NCBI RefSeq assembly: GCF_963667135.1
Contig: NZ_OY762974.1
Location: 1,612,001-1,676,000 of the forward strand
DNA: 64,000 bases
From: an uncultured Macellibacteroides sp.
GTDB lineage: Bacteria > Bacteroidota > Bacteroidia > Bacteroidales > Tannerellaceae
Reading direction: 5' to 3'
How positions within the stretch are numbered: position 1 is the first letter of the stretch; each line of letters opens with the position of its first letter. Under the pieces are notes generated by a model, which was not told the DNA's origin, did no database searches, and saw nothing but the letters and a program-made list of their open reading frames with translations. Below are positions 1 to 8,109 of this stretch, in pieces. The position numbers and the translations under genes were made by a program.

Positions 1-600
1 ATGTTGTCCGATACGGATATTGAGTGCCATTATTACCGGCTGCTTCAGCGAGAGTATCAGTTTCTGAAACATAAATACCAGCTAAAACCTTTGGACGAGA
101 GCCTTTTTAAAAGTCTTCGTACCCGTCCGGTTTACTTTCCGCACCTTAAGCTGGCTCAGCTGGCGTCCATCTGGATGCAGCACGATACGCTTTTCTCGGC
201 AATTCTGGAAGCCGGCACACCAAGGCAGTTGAAACAATATTTCCGGGCAGAGCCTTCCGATTATTGGGAAACACATTATCATTTCAGGCACACATCCCCA
301 AAACAGGAAAAGTCGTTGGGCGAAAATGCCCTGAACATCGTCCTCATCAATACCGTAGTACCTCTGTTCTTTGCATACGGCGTTAAAAACAACCGTCCCG
401 AATACAATGAAAAGGCCCTTCGCTTACTGGAAAGTATTCCGGCCGAGCGGAATAGCATTGTATCGTCCTTTACCGAGGCGGGAGTAAAGGTAAGAAACGC
501 CGGCGACAGTCAGGCGTTGATTCAGCTAAAAAGGGCCTACTGCGAAACCAAGAAATGTATGTATTGCAGGATAGGATACCGTTTGTTAAAGCATTCGTAA
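1..600 (+). CDS. DUF2851 family protein, C-terminal part (5' truncated)
   Basis: The frame is open from the first base of the window and ends at a TAA. The product resembles the C-terminal half of DUF2851 proteins, Bacteroidota cytoplasmic proteins of unknown function that are usually a little over 400 residues, so roughly half the gene probably lies upstream. The best marker is the end of the protein, where a Cys-rich signature (YCETKKCMYCRIGYRLL) closes the family. The ATG at base 1 is most likely an internal Met. No function can be assigned from sequence; the Cys cluster might bind a metal, which is inference only. Confidence 0.75.
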   Translation: MLSDTDIECHYYRLLQREYQFLKHKYQLKPLDESLFKSLRTRPVYFPHLKLAQLASIWMQHDTLFSAILEAGTPRQLKQYFRAEPSDYWETHYHFRHTSPKQEKSLGENALNIVLINTVVPLFFAYGVKNNRPEYNEKALRLLESIPAERNSIVSSFTEAGVKVRNAGDSQALIQLKRAYCETKKCMYCRIGYRLLKHS

Positions 601-675
601 CAGAATCTCCCTCTTTCGAAAGAGAGCGATTTGATTAAAAGGTGTTTAAATGCTTATTCTATCGGCATAACTTTG

Positions 676-683
676 TACTTTTG
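676..683 (+). promoter_or_regulatory. Bacteroidota -7 promoter element
   Basis: TACTTTTG matches the TAnnTTTG -7 consensus of Bacteroidota housekeeping promoters and lies 25 bp before the ATG at 709. No clear TTG -33 element is seen at the right spacing, so this is a moderate call. Confidence 0.4.
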
Positions 684-708
684 TCCCATTGCATAAAAGA
701 TAGAGTCA

Positions 709-2613
709 ATGAACCAACAATTTTTGAGAAATAGTATTGCTGTACTGATTGGCATTTTTCTTCTGGTGGTGATGTATTCCTGTGCGAACATGGCATCTCC
801 CAACGGAGGACCTTACGATGAAACGCCTCCCCGTTTTGTTACCAGTACACCTGCGCCCAATCAAACAAACTTTAAAGGAAAGAAGGTTGAAATAGAATTT
901 GACGAGTTGATCCAGATTGACAAACCTACCGAGAATGTGATTGTAACACCTCCCCAGCGATTGCTGCCGGTGATTCAGGCCAGGGGAAGAAAGGCCGTTG
1001 TCGAACTGGAAGATTCGCTGAAAGCCAATACAACCTATACAATAGACTTTACAAATTCTATATCCGACAATAACGAGAAAAATGTATTCGAAAACTATTC
1101 GTTTGCATTTTCAACGGGCAACACGATAGACTCCCTCGAAATATCCGGCACATTGCTTAACGCCGAGAACCTGGAACCGATGCCGGGTATTACCATTGGT
1201 TTGCATAGTAGTGTGGAGGATACCGCTTTTTCTAAACAACCCTTCGACCGGATTTCGCGTACCAACGATAAAGGGAAATTTACCATCCGCAACATTGCCA
1301 TGGGAAGTTACCATGTGTTTGGTCTGAACGACATCAACCGCGACTATATGTTTGACCAGCCCGGCGAAGATATAGCCTTTTCCGATTCACTCTACACAAC
1401 AACCTTCGAGTTCACCTCCCGGAACGATACGGTATGGAAGGACTCGCTTACGGTCGATTCCATCAAACTGGTTAACTACACACGGTTTATGCCAGACAAC
1501 ATTCAGCTGTTGCTTTTTAAGGAAAAATTCGACCGGCAGTATCTTACTAAATCAGAAAGAACGCAGGAAAACAGGTTTACTATCCGGTTTAATTCGCCGG
1601 TCGACACAGTTCCTGCTCCCAGATTGCTGAATGTGGAGCCACAGCAATCCAAGTGGTATGTGTCGCAGAAAACAGAAGAAGATAAGGCCGTTCATTACTG
1701 GCTTACCGACTCTCTGTTATGGAAACAGGACACACTCAAGGTGGAAGTAAACTATATGAAAAGCGATTCACTAAACATATTACGTAATCAGACTGATACG
1801 TTGCAGCTTGTTTTACGTAAAAAGAAAGAAGTAAAACAAAAAAGGAAAAAGGGAGAACCCGAACCTATCCAGTTTTTGGGAATGAACGTGGATGTACCTT
1901 CTTCCATGGATGTTTTTGATACGGTATCTGTTGTATTTGACGAACCCGTACTGGATCTGAAAAAGGAACTGTTTTACCTTGATATGAAAGTGGACACCGT
2001 ATGGACGCCGGTGGACTTCTCCTTTTATCAGGACAGTACAAATGCACTTGGATACTATATCGACAGAGAGTGGAAGTATGGCGAAAGCTACCGTCTGGAG
2101 GTAGACTCCGCTACGATTTTCAGTCTGTACAGCAAGTGGAATAATGGCTTTTCGGCCGAATTCAACATAAAGAAAGAAGACGATTACGGCAACCTATATA
2201 TTAACTTGTCTGGTGTGGATACTACGGCTTTTGTCGAATTGATGAATGCCAGTGACCAGCCTGTAAGAAAAGCACCGGTTAAAGAGGGAGGTGTCCTTTT
2301 TATGGATCTAAAGCCGGATAAGTATTATGCCCGAATCATTCTCGATTGGAATAACAATGGGAAATGGGATCCCGGCAAGTATTCGGAGAAGCGACAGGCG
2401 GAGACTGTCTACTATTATCCCGGATTCTTTACCGTTATGCAAAACTTCGATGTGGAAGAAAGCTGGGATGTGAAGGCGGTACCGGTTGAAAAGCAGAAAC
2501 CTTTGGAAATAACCAAGAATAAGCCTAAAGAGGCTACAAAAAAGAAGAGGGATTATAAAAATGAAGGAAGACAATCGTCCGGAAGTTCAAGCTCGTCAGG
2601 CATGCCTTTCTAA
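709..2613 (+). CDS. Ig-like (Big_5) domain lipoprotein
   Basis: This is a 634-residue predicted lipoprotein. It starts with a hydrophobic segment (about residues 9-23) and a lipobox-like VMYSC with the lipidated Cys at position 25. An N-terminal Big_5 (SbsA-type Ig-like) domain follows at about residues 39-130, starting at PPRFVTSTPAPNQ. A carboxypeptidase-regulatory/CnaB-like segment follows at about 145-220. There is a Lys-rich stretch near 370-385 and a Ser-rich tail (SSGSSSSSG). Such proteins are surface or periplasmic in Bacteroidota; the ligand is unknown. The last 53 bp overlap the next gene in another frame, so the two are probably one transcription unit with coupled translation. Confidence 0.85.
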   Translation: MNQQFLRNSIAVLIGIFLLVVMYSCANMASPNGGPYDETPPRFVTSTPAPNQTNFKGKKVEIEFDELIQIDKPTENVIVTPPQRLLPVIQARGRKAVVELEDSLKANTTYTIDFTNSISDNNEKNVFENYSFAFSTGNTIDSLEISGTLLNAENLEPMPGITIGLHSSVEDTAFSKQPFDRISRTNDKGKFTIRNIAMGSYHVFGLNDINRDYMFDQPGEDIAFSDSLYTTTFEFTSRNDTVWKDSLTVDSIKLVNYTRFMPDNIQLLLFKEKFDRQYLTKSERTQENRFTIRFNSPVDTVPAPRLLNVEPQQSKWYVSQKTEEDKAVHYWLTDSLLWKQDTLKVEVNYMKSDSLNILRNQTDTLQLVLRKKKEVKQKRKKGEPEPIQFLGMNVDVPSSMDVFDTVSVVFDEPVLDLKKELFYLDMKVDTVWTPVDFSFYQDSTNALGYYIDREWKYGESYRLEVDSATIFSLYSKWNNGFSAEFNIKKEDDYGNLYINLSGVDTTAFVELMNASDQPVRKAPVKEGGVLFMDLKPDKYYARIILDWNNNGKWDPGKYSEKRQAETVYYYPGFFTVMQNFDVEESWDVKAVPVEKQKPLEITKNKPKEATKKKRDYKNEGRQSSGSSSSSGMPF

Positions 2614-3430
2614 AGCATTCCTCGGGTTTCTTATACTGCTGCTTGCATTCCCGTTTACGGGAGTAAAGAGTCAGTGTGCCATGGAGAATAATGTTTTTCT
2701 CCCCGGAGAACGTTTGCAAATGGAAGTGTACTTTAAGTGGGGATTGCTGATGCCTAAGGCAGGAAACGTTACCCTGTCTGTCAATAACACCAATGGAGGG
2801 GCAGCCTATCGTTACCGGTTGTTGTTTAAAACCACCTCCATGTTCGATCATATCTTTAAAATGCGGGATACCATCGATTGCCATTACTCCAAAGATATGC
2901 AGCTTTTGCGTAGTCAGAAGCGGGTAAACGAAGGAGGTAAATACAACGTGGACGATCTGACTTTCACTTACAACGAAGGCTTGACCCGGGTTCGCTCGCA
3001 TCGGTATAACCTGGAAAAGACTAAAATAGACACAACACTTGTCAGCGAGAATTGCATGACCGATATGCTGGGAGCAACCCTTTTCCTTCGCATGTACGAT
3101 ATATCTTCCATGTCGACCGGAGATGTGATTCCTTTTCGTATCGCCGTTGGCCGCGACAGGGTTAATGTCCGGTTCCGGTATGCCGGACAGCGTATTGTTG
3201 AGCAGGGAGACAATGTAAAGTTTAAAACAAAGTTGTTCTATATGGATATCTTCGACGAAGCCTTTACGGAAACCAAAGAAGCGGTAGAAGTATGGATAAG
3301 CGACGATGAAAACAAAATACCTATCAAAATAAAGGCCAAACTCAAAGTTGGTTCGGCCGAGGTACATTTCAAAAGCATAAGCGGAAACCGTCATCCGTTT
3401 ACCAGCCGAATTGTTATTCCCACCAGTTAA
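2561..3430 (+). CDS. DUF3108 domain-containing exported protein
   Basis: This 289-residue protein has a hydrophobic export segment at about residues 19-36 (FLGFLILLLAFPFTG) and then a DUF3108-type beta-rich body with the typical start (FLPGERLQMEVYFKWGLL) and a conserved MRDTIDCHYS stretch. Function is unknown. DUF3108 proteins are periplasmic or outer-membrane-associated. The ATG at 2561 lies inside the end of the upstream lipoprotein gene, giving an unusually long 53-bp overlap. The start is kept because the signal sequence begins soon after it and no in-frame ATG follows closely enough to retain the signal. The gene converges on the thioesterase gene with only 12 bp between stop codons. 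Confidence 0.8.
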   Translation: MKEDNRPEVQARQACLSKAFLGFLILLLAFPFTGVKSQCAMENNVFLPGERLQMEVYFKWGLLMPKAGNVTLSVNNTNGGAAYRYRLLFKTTSMFDHIFKMRDTIDCHYSKDMQLLRSQKRVNEGGKYNVDDLTFTYNEGLTRVRSHRYNLEKTKIDTTLVSENCMTDMLGATLFLRMYDISSMSTGDVIPFRIAVGRDRVNVRFRYAGQRIVEQGDNVKFKTKLFYMDIFDEAFTETKEAVEVWISDDENKIPIKIKAKLKVGSAEVHFKSISGNRHPFTSRIVIPTS

Positions 3431-3442
3431 ACAGGCTCCTTT

Positions 3443-3850
3443 TTAAAGTATAGGCTCGAAGGGTAGCGGTTTGTCCTTGCGGTAACCTGTACCGCTGAAA
3501 GTCGCAATCAACTCTCCGGCTTCGTTGGTAACTCTCACTTCGCAGCTGGATATCCGTTTGTGATTGTACACTTCGGTTGCCTCGGCATACAGAAACCCGG
3601 TAGCCTCACTTTTAAAAAACCGGATGTTACTTTGAATGGAAAGGGTGAGTCGGGCGTGACTGTTGGTGGCAGCAGCAAAAGCAAGATCGGCAAGGGTAAA
3701 GATGGCACCACCCTGGCAAACTCCGCCCCCGTTGTGGTGCATTTCCTTTATCTCCATGCGGGCCCTGGCAAAACCGTTACCAACCTCCAGCAACTCAACT
3801 CCGGCAAAAAGGGCGAACTTGTCGCCCTTTAAGAATTCGTCTATCGTCAT
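3443..3850 (-). CDS. PaaI family hotdog thioesterase
   Basis: At 135 residues this fits a single hotdog-fold acyl-CoA thioesterase of the PaaI/YdiI type, hydrolysing acyl- or aryl-CoA in the cytoplasm. The signature HHNGGGVCQGGAIFTLADLA (about residues 37-57) contains the HNGGG loop and the following helix typical of the family. The substrate cannot be predicted. The gene begins 7 bp after the cysS stop on the same strand, so it is almost certainly transcribed from the cysS promoter. Confidence 0.85.
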   Translation of the reverse strand: MTIDEFLKGDKFALFAGVELLEVGNGFARARMEIKEMHHNGGGVCQGGAIFTLADLAFAAATNSHARLTLSIQSNIRFFKSEATGFLYAEATEVYNHKRISSCEVRVTNEAGELIATFSGTGYRKDKPLPFEPIL

Positions 3851-3857
3851 ATCCTTC

Positions 3858-5333
3858 TTATTTGGACAGCTTCCACTCGGCTCCGTCCTTGGTATCCTTT
3901 ATTTCGAATCCCATAGCAGTAAGCTCGTTACGGATTTTATCCGAAGTAGCCCAATCCTTGTTGTCTTTGGCCTGCTTGCGGATGGTAAGCAGCAAGTCCA
4001 CCGCTTTTCCAAATGCTTCGGTGTTGGCGCCTGCGGCAACAACAGTATCCTGCATTCCCAGTATGTCAAACAGGAAGAGATGGAATACACTTTTCAGCTC
4101 TTCGATATCTTCAGCTGTAAGCGTAGCCTGACCAGCCAGTACGGAATTGATTCCGCGGGTGGCATCAAACAGATGCGAAATAACAATCGGACTGTTTAAA
4201 TCGTCGTTCATCGCTTCGTAACACTTGGCACGCAACCCCTTTACATCAACCGATGAGGTTGCCGATGCCTTTAGTTTATCCAGGTGCGACCAGGCCTCCA
4301 TTAAACGCGATAAACCCTTTTCCGATGCCTGTAAGGCTTCGTTGCTAAAGTCTACCGTGCTGCGGTAATGCGCCATCAGAATAAAGAAACGGATAGTCAT
4401 CGCGCTGTAAGCCTGTTCAAGCGAAGCATGGCTACCGGCAAAGAATTCGTCCAGCGTGATAAAGTTGCCAAGACTCTTTCCCATCTTCTGTCCGTTGATG
4501 GTAATCATATTGTTGTGCATCCAGTAATGAACAGCCTCTTTTCCCTGCGAAGCAACCGCTTGGGCAATCTCGCATTCGTGGTGCGGGAATATCAGGTCCA
4601 TGCCACCACCGTGTATATCAAAACTCTCGCCCAGGTACTTCTTACCCATGGCCGTACATTCACAATGCCATCCCGGGAAGCCATTGCTCCAGGGAGAAGG
4701 CCAGCGCATGATATGTTCCGGTGCCGCACACTTCCAAAGAGCAAAGTCAACGCTGTTACGCTTCTCGTCCTGTCCATCCAGGGCACGGGTCGTATTGAGC
4801 ATATCTTCCACATTGCGACCCGAAAGAACGCCGTAGTTGTGCGCCTTGTTGTATTTCTCCACATCAAAATAAACCGAACCTTCGCTTTCGTAAGCAAAAC
4901 CGTTGGCTATAATCTGCTTTACAAGCTCAATCTGTTCGATGATATGTCCCGATGCATGCGGCTCAATGCTGGGAGGGAGCACATTAAGGGCATCCATGGC
5001 CTTGTGGTATCTGTTCAGGTAATACTGAACTATTTCCATAGGTTCCAGCTGTTCCAGGCGAGCCTTCTTGGCAATCTTGTCTTCGCCGGCATCAGCATCA
5101 TTTTCCAAATGACCAACGTCGGTTATATTGCGTACATATCTTACTTTGTATCCAAGGTGCGAAAGATAGCGGAACAACAAATCGAATGTAATGGCAGGGC
5201 GGGCATGTCCCAGATGGGCATCACCGTATACCGTCGGACCGCAAACGTACATTCCCACATGTTGTTCGTGCAAAGGTACGAACTGTTCCTTTTTTCTTGT
5301 AAGCGTGTTGTAAATGCTTAATGGATGTTCCAT
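3858..5333 (-). CDS. cysS: Cysteinyl-tRNA synthetase
   Basis: This class I aminoacyl-tRNA synthetase charges tRNA-Cys. It shows the HIGH-type motif as HLGH within [16 protein letters not shown], the KMSKS-type motif as KMGKSLGN, and zinc-ligand residues in the [17 protein letters not shown] and HHECEIAQ segments. Its 491 residues are normal for CysS. The ATG at 5333 (MEHPLSIYN) was chosen over an upstream ATG at 5384. The extra 17 residues do not resemble the family, and the promoter element at 5360-5367 would lie inside them. It is divergent from znuA and is the first gene of a two-gene operon with the thioesterase. Confidence 0.97.
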   Translation of the reverse strand: MEHPLSIYNTLTRKKEQFVPLHEQHVGMYVCGPTVYGDAHLGHARPAITFDLLFRYLSHLGYKVRYVRNITDVGHLENDADAGEDKIAKKARLEQLEPMEIVQYYLNRYHKAMDALNVLPPSIEPHASGHIIEQIELVKQIIANGFAYESEGSVYFDVEKYNKAHNYGVLSGRNVEDMLNTTRALDGQDEKRNSVDFALWKCAAPEHIMRWPSPWSNGFPGWHCECTAMGKKYLGESFDIHGGGMDLIFPHHECEIAQAVASQGKEAVHYWMHNNMITINGQKMGKSLGNFITLDEFFAGSHASLEQAYSAMTIRFFILMAHYRSTVDFSNEALQASEKGLSRLMEAWSHLDKLKASATSSVDVKGLRAKCYEAMNDDLNSPIVISHLFDATRGINSVLAGQATLTAEDIEELKSVFHLFLFDILGMQDTVVAAGANTEAFGKAVDLLLTIRKQAKDNKDWATSDKIRNELTAMGFEIKDTKDGAEWKLSK

Positions 5334-5359
5334 AACTATATAAAACTTTATTGAGGTTA

Positions 5360-5367
5360 CAAATATA
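5360..5367 (-). promoter_or_regulatory. -7 promoter element for cysS
   Basis: The minus strand reads TATATTTG, matching TAnnTTTG, 27 bp upstream of the chosen cysS ATG. It supports the shorter CysS start. Confidence 0.5.
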
Positions 5368-5440
5368 CATATTTTGGATGACATAGCTAACTATTTGCAT
5401 GAGTCAAATCAAGTAGCCGTTATTGAAAGAAATAATTCAG

Positions 5441-5448
5441 TATCTTTG
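5441..5448 (+). promoter_or_regulatory. -7 promoter element for znuA
   Basis: TATCTTTG matches the consensus exactly and ends 20 bp before the znuA ATG, leaving a very short leader. No obvious palindromic Zur operator could be picked out around it by eye. Confidence 0.55.
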
Positions 5449-5468
5449 TTGTTTAAAACAATATAGAT

Positions 5469-6371
5469 ATGAAACAGCTTACACTTCTATTATTCTCTCT
5501 TCTTTTATTTTCCTGCGGAGAAAAAAAGACGTCCGAAAAGATGGTATCCGTAACCATAGAACCTCAGAAATATTTTGCCGAGAAGATAGCCGGAGACAAA
5601 TTCATCATCAATTGCGTGGTTCCATCGGGGCAAAGTCCCGAAACATACGATCCTACTCCTCAGCAGATGATCAATATCGGCAAAAGTCTTGCTTACCTAA
5701 AGATTGGATACATTGGATTCGAAATGGCCTGGATGGATAATATCATTCAGAACAATCCAAACCTGAAAATCTTTGATCTTTCCGAAGGAATCTCCTTAAT
5801 CGGTAATCCGGACGAAGAGATGCATGAAGCCCATGCCGATGAAGCCGGCGAGCACGAGCACGAACACGGACACCAGCATACAGGAACAGACCCCCATACC
5901 TGGAACTCTGTTGCCGGAGCAAAAGCCGTTGCATGGAATACATTACAGGCTTTTATCGCGCTGGATAAAGAAAACACCCAGTATTACTTTACAAATTATA
6001 CGGCGTTACTTGCTGAAATAGAGAAAACGGAAGCTGTCATTAATAAACTGCTCGACGGATTAAGCAACCGTACGTTTATTATTTACCATCCGGCTCTTGG
6101 CTATTTTGCCAACGAATACCAGCTTACTCAGCTTTGCATAGAGATGGACGGCAAGGAACCGAGTCCGGCTCAGTTGAAGGATTTGGTAGATGTTGCCCGT
6201 GCCAACAATACCCGTGTGGTATTTATTCAGCAGGAGTTTGATCAGAAGAACGCCGAACTTATTGCCCGTGAAACAGGTTGTAAGTTAGTGCGGATTAATC
6301 CGCTTTCTTATAACTGGAGTGAAGAAATGATTAAAATCGCTCAATCATTAAAAGATGCAGAAGCTAATTGA
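5469..6371 (+). CDS. znuA: Zinc/manganese ABC transporter substrate-binding lipoprotein
   Basis: This is a cluster A-I (ZnuA/TroA) metal-binding protein, a periplasm-facing lipoprotein that passes zinc or a related ion to its ABC permease. It has a lipobox LLFSC with Cys at residue 16. A His-rich loop at about residues 119-143 (HEAHADEAGEHEHEHGHQH) is typical of zinc-specific members, and DPHTW follows it. The first metal ligand, usually His in a PH-[ST]-Y context, is Glu58 here (SPETYDPTP), a variant I recall from other Bacteroidota homologues. The 3' end overlaps znuC by 17 bp. No permease gene follows; a candidate lies at 48.5 kb. Confidence 0.93.
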   Translation: MKQLTLLLFSLLLFSCGEKKTSEKMVSVTIEPQKYFAEKIAGDKFIINCVVPSGQSPETYDPTPQQMINIGKSLAYLKIGYIGFEMAWMDNIIQNNPNLKIFDLSEGISLIGNPDEEMHEAHADEAGEHEHEHGHQHTGTDPHTWNSVAGAKAVAWNTLQAFIALDKENTQYYFTNYTALLAEIEKTEAVINKLLDGLSNRTFIIYHPALGYFANEYQLTQLCIEMDGKEPSPAQLKDLVDVARANNTRVVFIQQEFDQKNAELIARETGCKLVRINPLSYNWSEEMIKIAQSLKDAEAN

Positions 6372-7137
6372 AATAAAAGATGTAATAGCCGGCTATGGCA
6401 GCAAAACGGTTTTAAGGGATGTTTCTCTGGATATTTACGAAGGAGATTTCCTTGGAATAATTGGTCCGAACGGGGGTGGAAAAACAACCTTGCTGAAGGT
6501 TATCCTCGGCTTGTTGCAGCCCTCTTCGGGAACTATCCGGTTTTATCAGGGCAGCCAGCAAGTGCCCTTTCTTCGCATAGGCTATTTACCTCAGCTTAAT
6601 AACATCGACAAGAAGTTTCCCATCACTGTTCGCGATGTGATTGCCTCTGGTCTGGCTTCAGAGAAGCGATGGATCCGGGGATTTAACGATCAGCAAAACA
6701 AACGAATTGATACGGTGGTGACCGAGATGGGTCTCGAAAACCTTGTTAAACGGCCTATCGGCGAACTCTCCGGTGGGCAGCTTCAGCGGGTTTTGCTTGG
6801 ACGTTCTATCGTGTCCGATCCCCAGGTGCTCATCCTGGACGAACCCAATTCGTATGTGGACAAGCGTTTTGAATCGCATTTCTACCGCTTATTGGACGAG
6901 ATAAACAAGAAAAGCGCCATTGTGCTGGTTTCGCACGATATAGGGACCGTGCTTTCCATGGTTAAGAATATAGCCTGTGTAAATGAGACGGCCCATTACC
7001 ATTCGGGCGCCGACATATCCGAAAACTGGCTAAATGAAAAGTATGCCTGTCCGATCGAATTGATAGGGCATGGAAATCTTCCTCACAGGGTATTGAAAAA
7101 ACACGACGACGATACATGTACCCACTCGCACTCATAG
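6355..7137 (+). CDS. znuC: Zinc ABC transporter ATP-binding protein
   Basis: This is a 260-residue ABC ATPase of the metal-transport type. Walker A is GPNGGGKTT (residues 37-45), the signature is LSGGQLQR, Walker B is VLILDEPN, and the switch His lies in VSHDIG. It powers ion import with ZnuA and a membrane permease. The C-terminus ends in a short His-containing tail (CTHSHS), which might sense or bind metal (inference). The start overlaps the znuA end and the 3' end overlaps the next small gene by 22 bp, indicating tight co-transcription. Confidence 0.93.
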   Translation: MQKLIEIKDVIAGYGSKTVLRDVSLDIYEGDFLGIIGPNGGGKTTLLKVILGLLQPSSGTIRFYQGSQQVPFLRIGYLPQLNNIDKKFPITVRDVIASGLASEKRWIRGFNDQQNKRIDTVVTEMGLENLVKRPIGELSGGQLQRVLLGRSIVSDPQVLILDEPNSYVDKRFESHFYRLLDEINKKSAIVLVSHDIGTVLSMVKNIACVNETAHYHSGADISENWLNEKYACPIELIGHGNLPHRVLKKHDDDTCTHSHS

Positions 7138-7316
7138 GACTACCCGAAATTGGTTACATCGTTGCCATAGCCAGTGTTATCTTCGGAATAACCGCCGTAT
7201 TGCAGAATCCCTTTATCGGAAAAGGGCAAAAAGGATTATGGATACTTACCATCCTTGTCCTAAACTGGATTGGCTTACTATGGTATTACTACGTCTACTA
7301 CTTCAAAGACAAATAG
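7116..7316 (+). CDS. Small PLDc_N-like membrane protein
   Basis: This 66-residue protein has two hydrophobic helices, about residues 10-28 and 41-61. The pattern of a conserved Pro, then WILTILVLNWIGLLWYYYVYY, resembles the PLDc_N (phospholipase D-nuclease N-terminal) small membrane domain, which also occurs alone. Its role is unknown. It begins inside the end of znuC, 22 bp before the znuC stop and in another frame, so it is probably translationally coupled to zinc transport. Confidence 0.7.
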   Translation: MYPLALIGLPEIGYIVAIASVIFGITAVLQNPFIGKGQKGLWILTILVLNWIGLLWYYYVYYFKDK

Positions 7317-7370
7317 AGTAAAAACAGACCACCTTGCCAACCAAATTCGATTTATACCGAATCTATCTCT

Positions 7371-7429
7371 CATCTGTCACTTTTAGGCCCTAATCCTCAC
7401 ATTTGCAATAGAATAGTGAGTGACAGATG
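7371..7429 (+). terminator. Inverted repeat, possible znuAC-operon terminator
   Basis: An 11-bp perfect inverted repeat, CATCTGTCACT (7371-7381) and AGTGACAGATG (7419-7429), flanks a 37-nt loop and is followed by CCTTTTTC. The long loop makes it a weak intrinsic terminator. It could instead be a protein-binding or mobile-element remnant. It is the first structured signal after the zinc operon. Confidence 0.35.
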
Positions 7430-7609
7430 CCTTTTTCATCCCTCACCCCATCTTACATCTCCCACCCAAAATTTCTCGGGGGAAGAGCCAATGTTATCTT
7501 TATAATAAGCACGTAAAATTTTACTCCCTGTAATTAAGCTCAACTATAAAGGTAACTAATTGTAAGACAGTAATATAAAATATTTTTTCCTTAAGGGAAG
7601 TATTCGTTC

Positions 7610-7697
7610 GACAACTGTCGTTATACTTGTTGACAACTGTCGACAAGCATAACGACAGATATCAACATCCTTAACGACAACTGTCAATCGAATAAAT
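7610..7697. repeat. Four phased 22-bp repeats within an imperfect palindrome
   Basis: The decamer GACAACTGTC occurs exactly at 7610-7619, 7632-7641 and 7676-7685. A degenerate copy, GACAGATATC, sits at 7654-7663. All four start exactly 22 bp apart. The decamer is itself nearly palindromic (GACA-NN-TGTC). The interval 7617-7656 also forms a 40-bp inverted repeat with 17 of 20 positions pairing, and weaker pairing extends to 7610-7663. Even 22-bp phasing places the motifs on the same helix face. That suggests cooperative protein binding (iteron or operator array), although a hairpin RNA is possible. I know of no named element that matches. Confidence 0.7.
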
Positions 7698-8026
7698 CCC
7701 TTAACCTTTCGTAATTAAACACAAGCTCAAATTATTTATTCCCTTAGTGAACGCAGTTAATTCCTAACGGAAAACCGTAAGCATTCCGCAATACGTTGCA
7801 AATCATGAGGCTTTGCCATTCTCAGGCTAAAAATTAAGAGTGATTGGACTTCGTATTCAACGCTTCATCTACGGATGTAAATAGAGTAAAAGTGATGATA
7901 GATAAAAATGACATATACTTGTCACAGAACTCATTGATATCGCTATTTTTACTGCTTGGTTTGTTTTTATGATTTAACGGACTATAATAATGCATTGTTT
8001 TTCTGAATTAATTATTTAACTTTGTT

Positions 8027-8034
8027 TTTTAAGT
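8027..8034 (+). promoter_or_regulatory. -7 promoter element for the ECF sigma gene
   Basis: TAACTTTG matches TAnnTTTG and lies 76 bp before the ATG at 8110. No well-spaced TTG -33 element was seen. Confidence 0.4.
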
Positions 8035-8109
8035 CCTAAAAATGAATGTGATTTTAGTGTACGATATTTGTCCTTAAATAAGTTTGTAAATAATCTTTTA
8101 TTAGTATAA

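Larger units (their letters stand above)
7317..8109. other. 793-bp gene-free stretch
   Basis: No convincing coding frame is present on either strand. It holds, left to right, the 7371-7429 inverted repeat, the phased repeat block at 7610-7697, and a -7 promoter element at 8027-8034 before the ECF sigma gene. It marks the junction between the core znuAC operon and the AT-rich accessory locus. Confidence 0.7.

Noticed and set aside
611-624. CTCTTTCGAAAGAG palindrome after the DUF2851 gene
   Set aside because: It has no loop large enough for a hairpin and no T-run; it may be chance.
2534-3394. 286-codon open frame on the minus strand
   Set aside because: It is antisense to the DUF3108 gene and shows no signal peptide or family pattern.
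4368-5321. 317-codon open frame on the plus strand
   Set aside because: It lies wholly antisense to cysS, whose motifs are complete; the translated frame has no recognisable domain.
7610-7697. Reading the 22-bp phased block as a CRISPR array
   Set aside because: The conserved part is only 10 bp, spacers would be 12 bp, and no cas genes are in the window.
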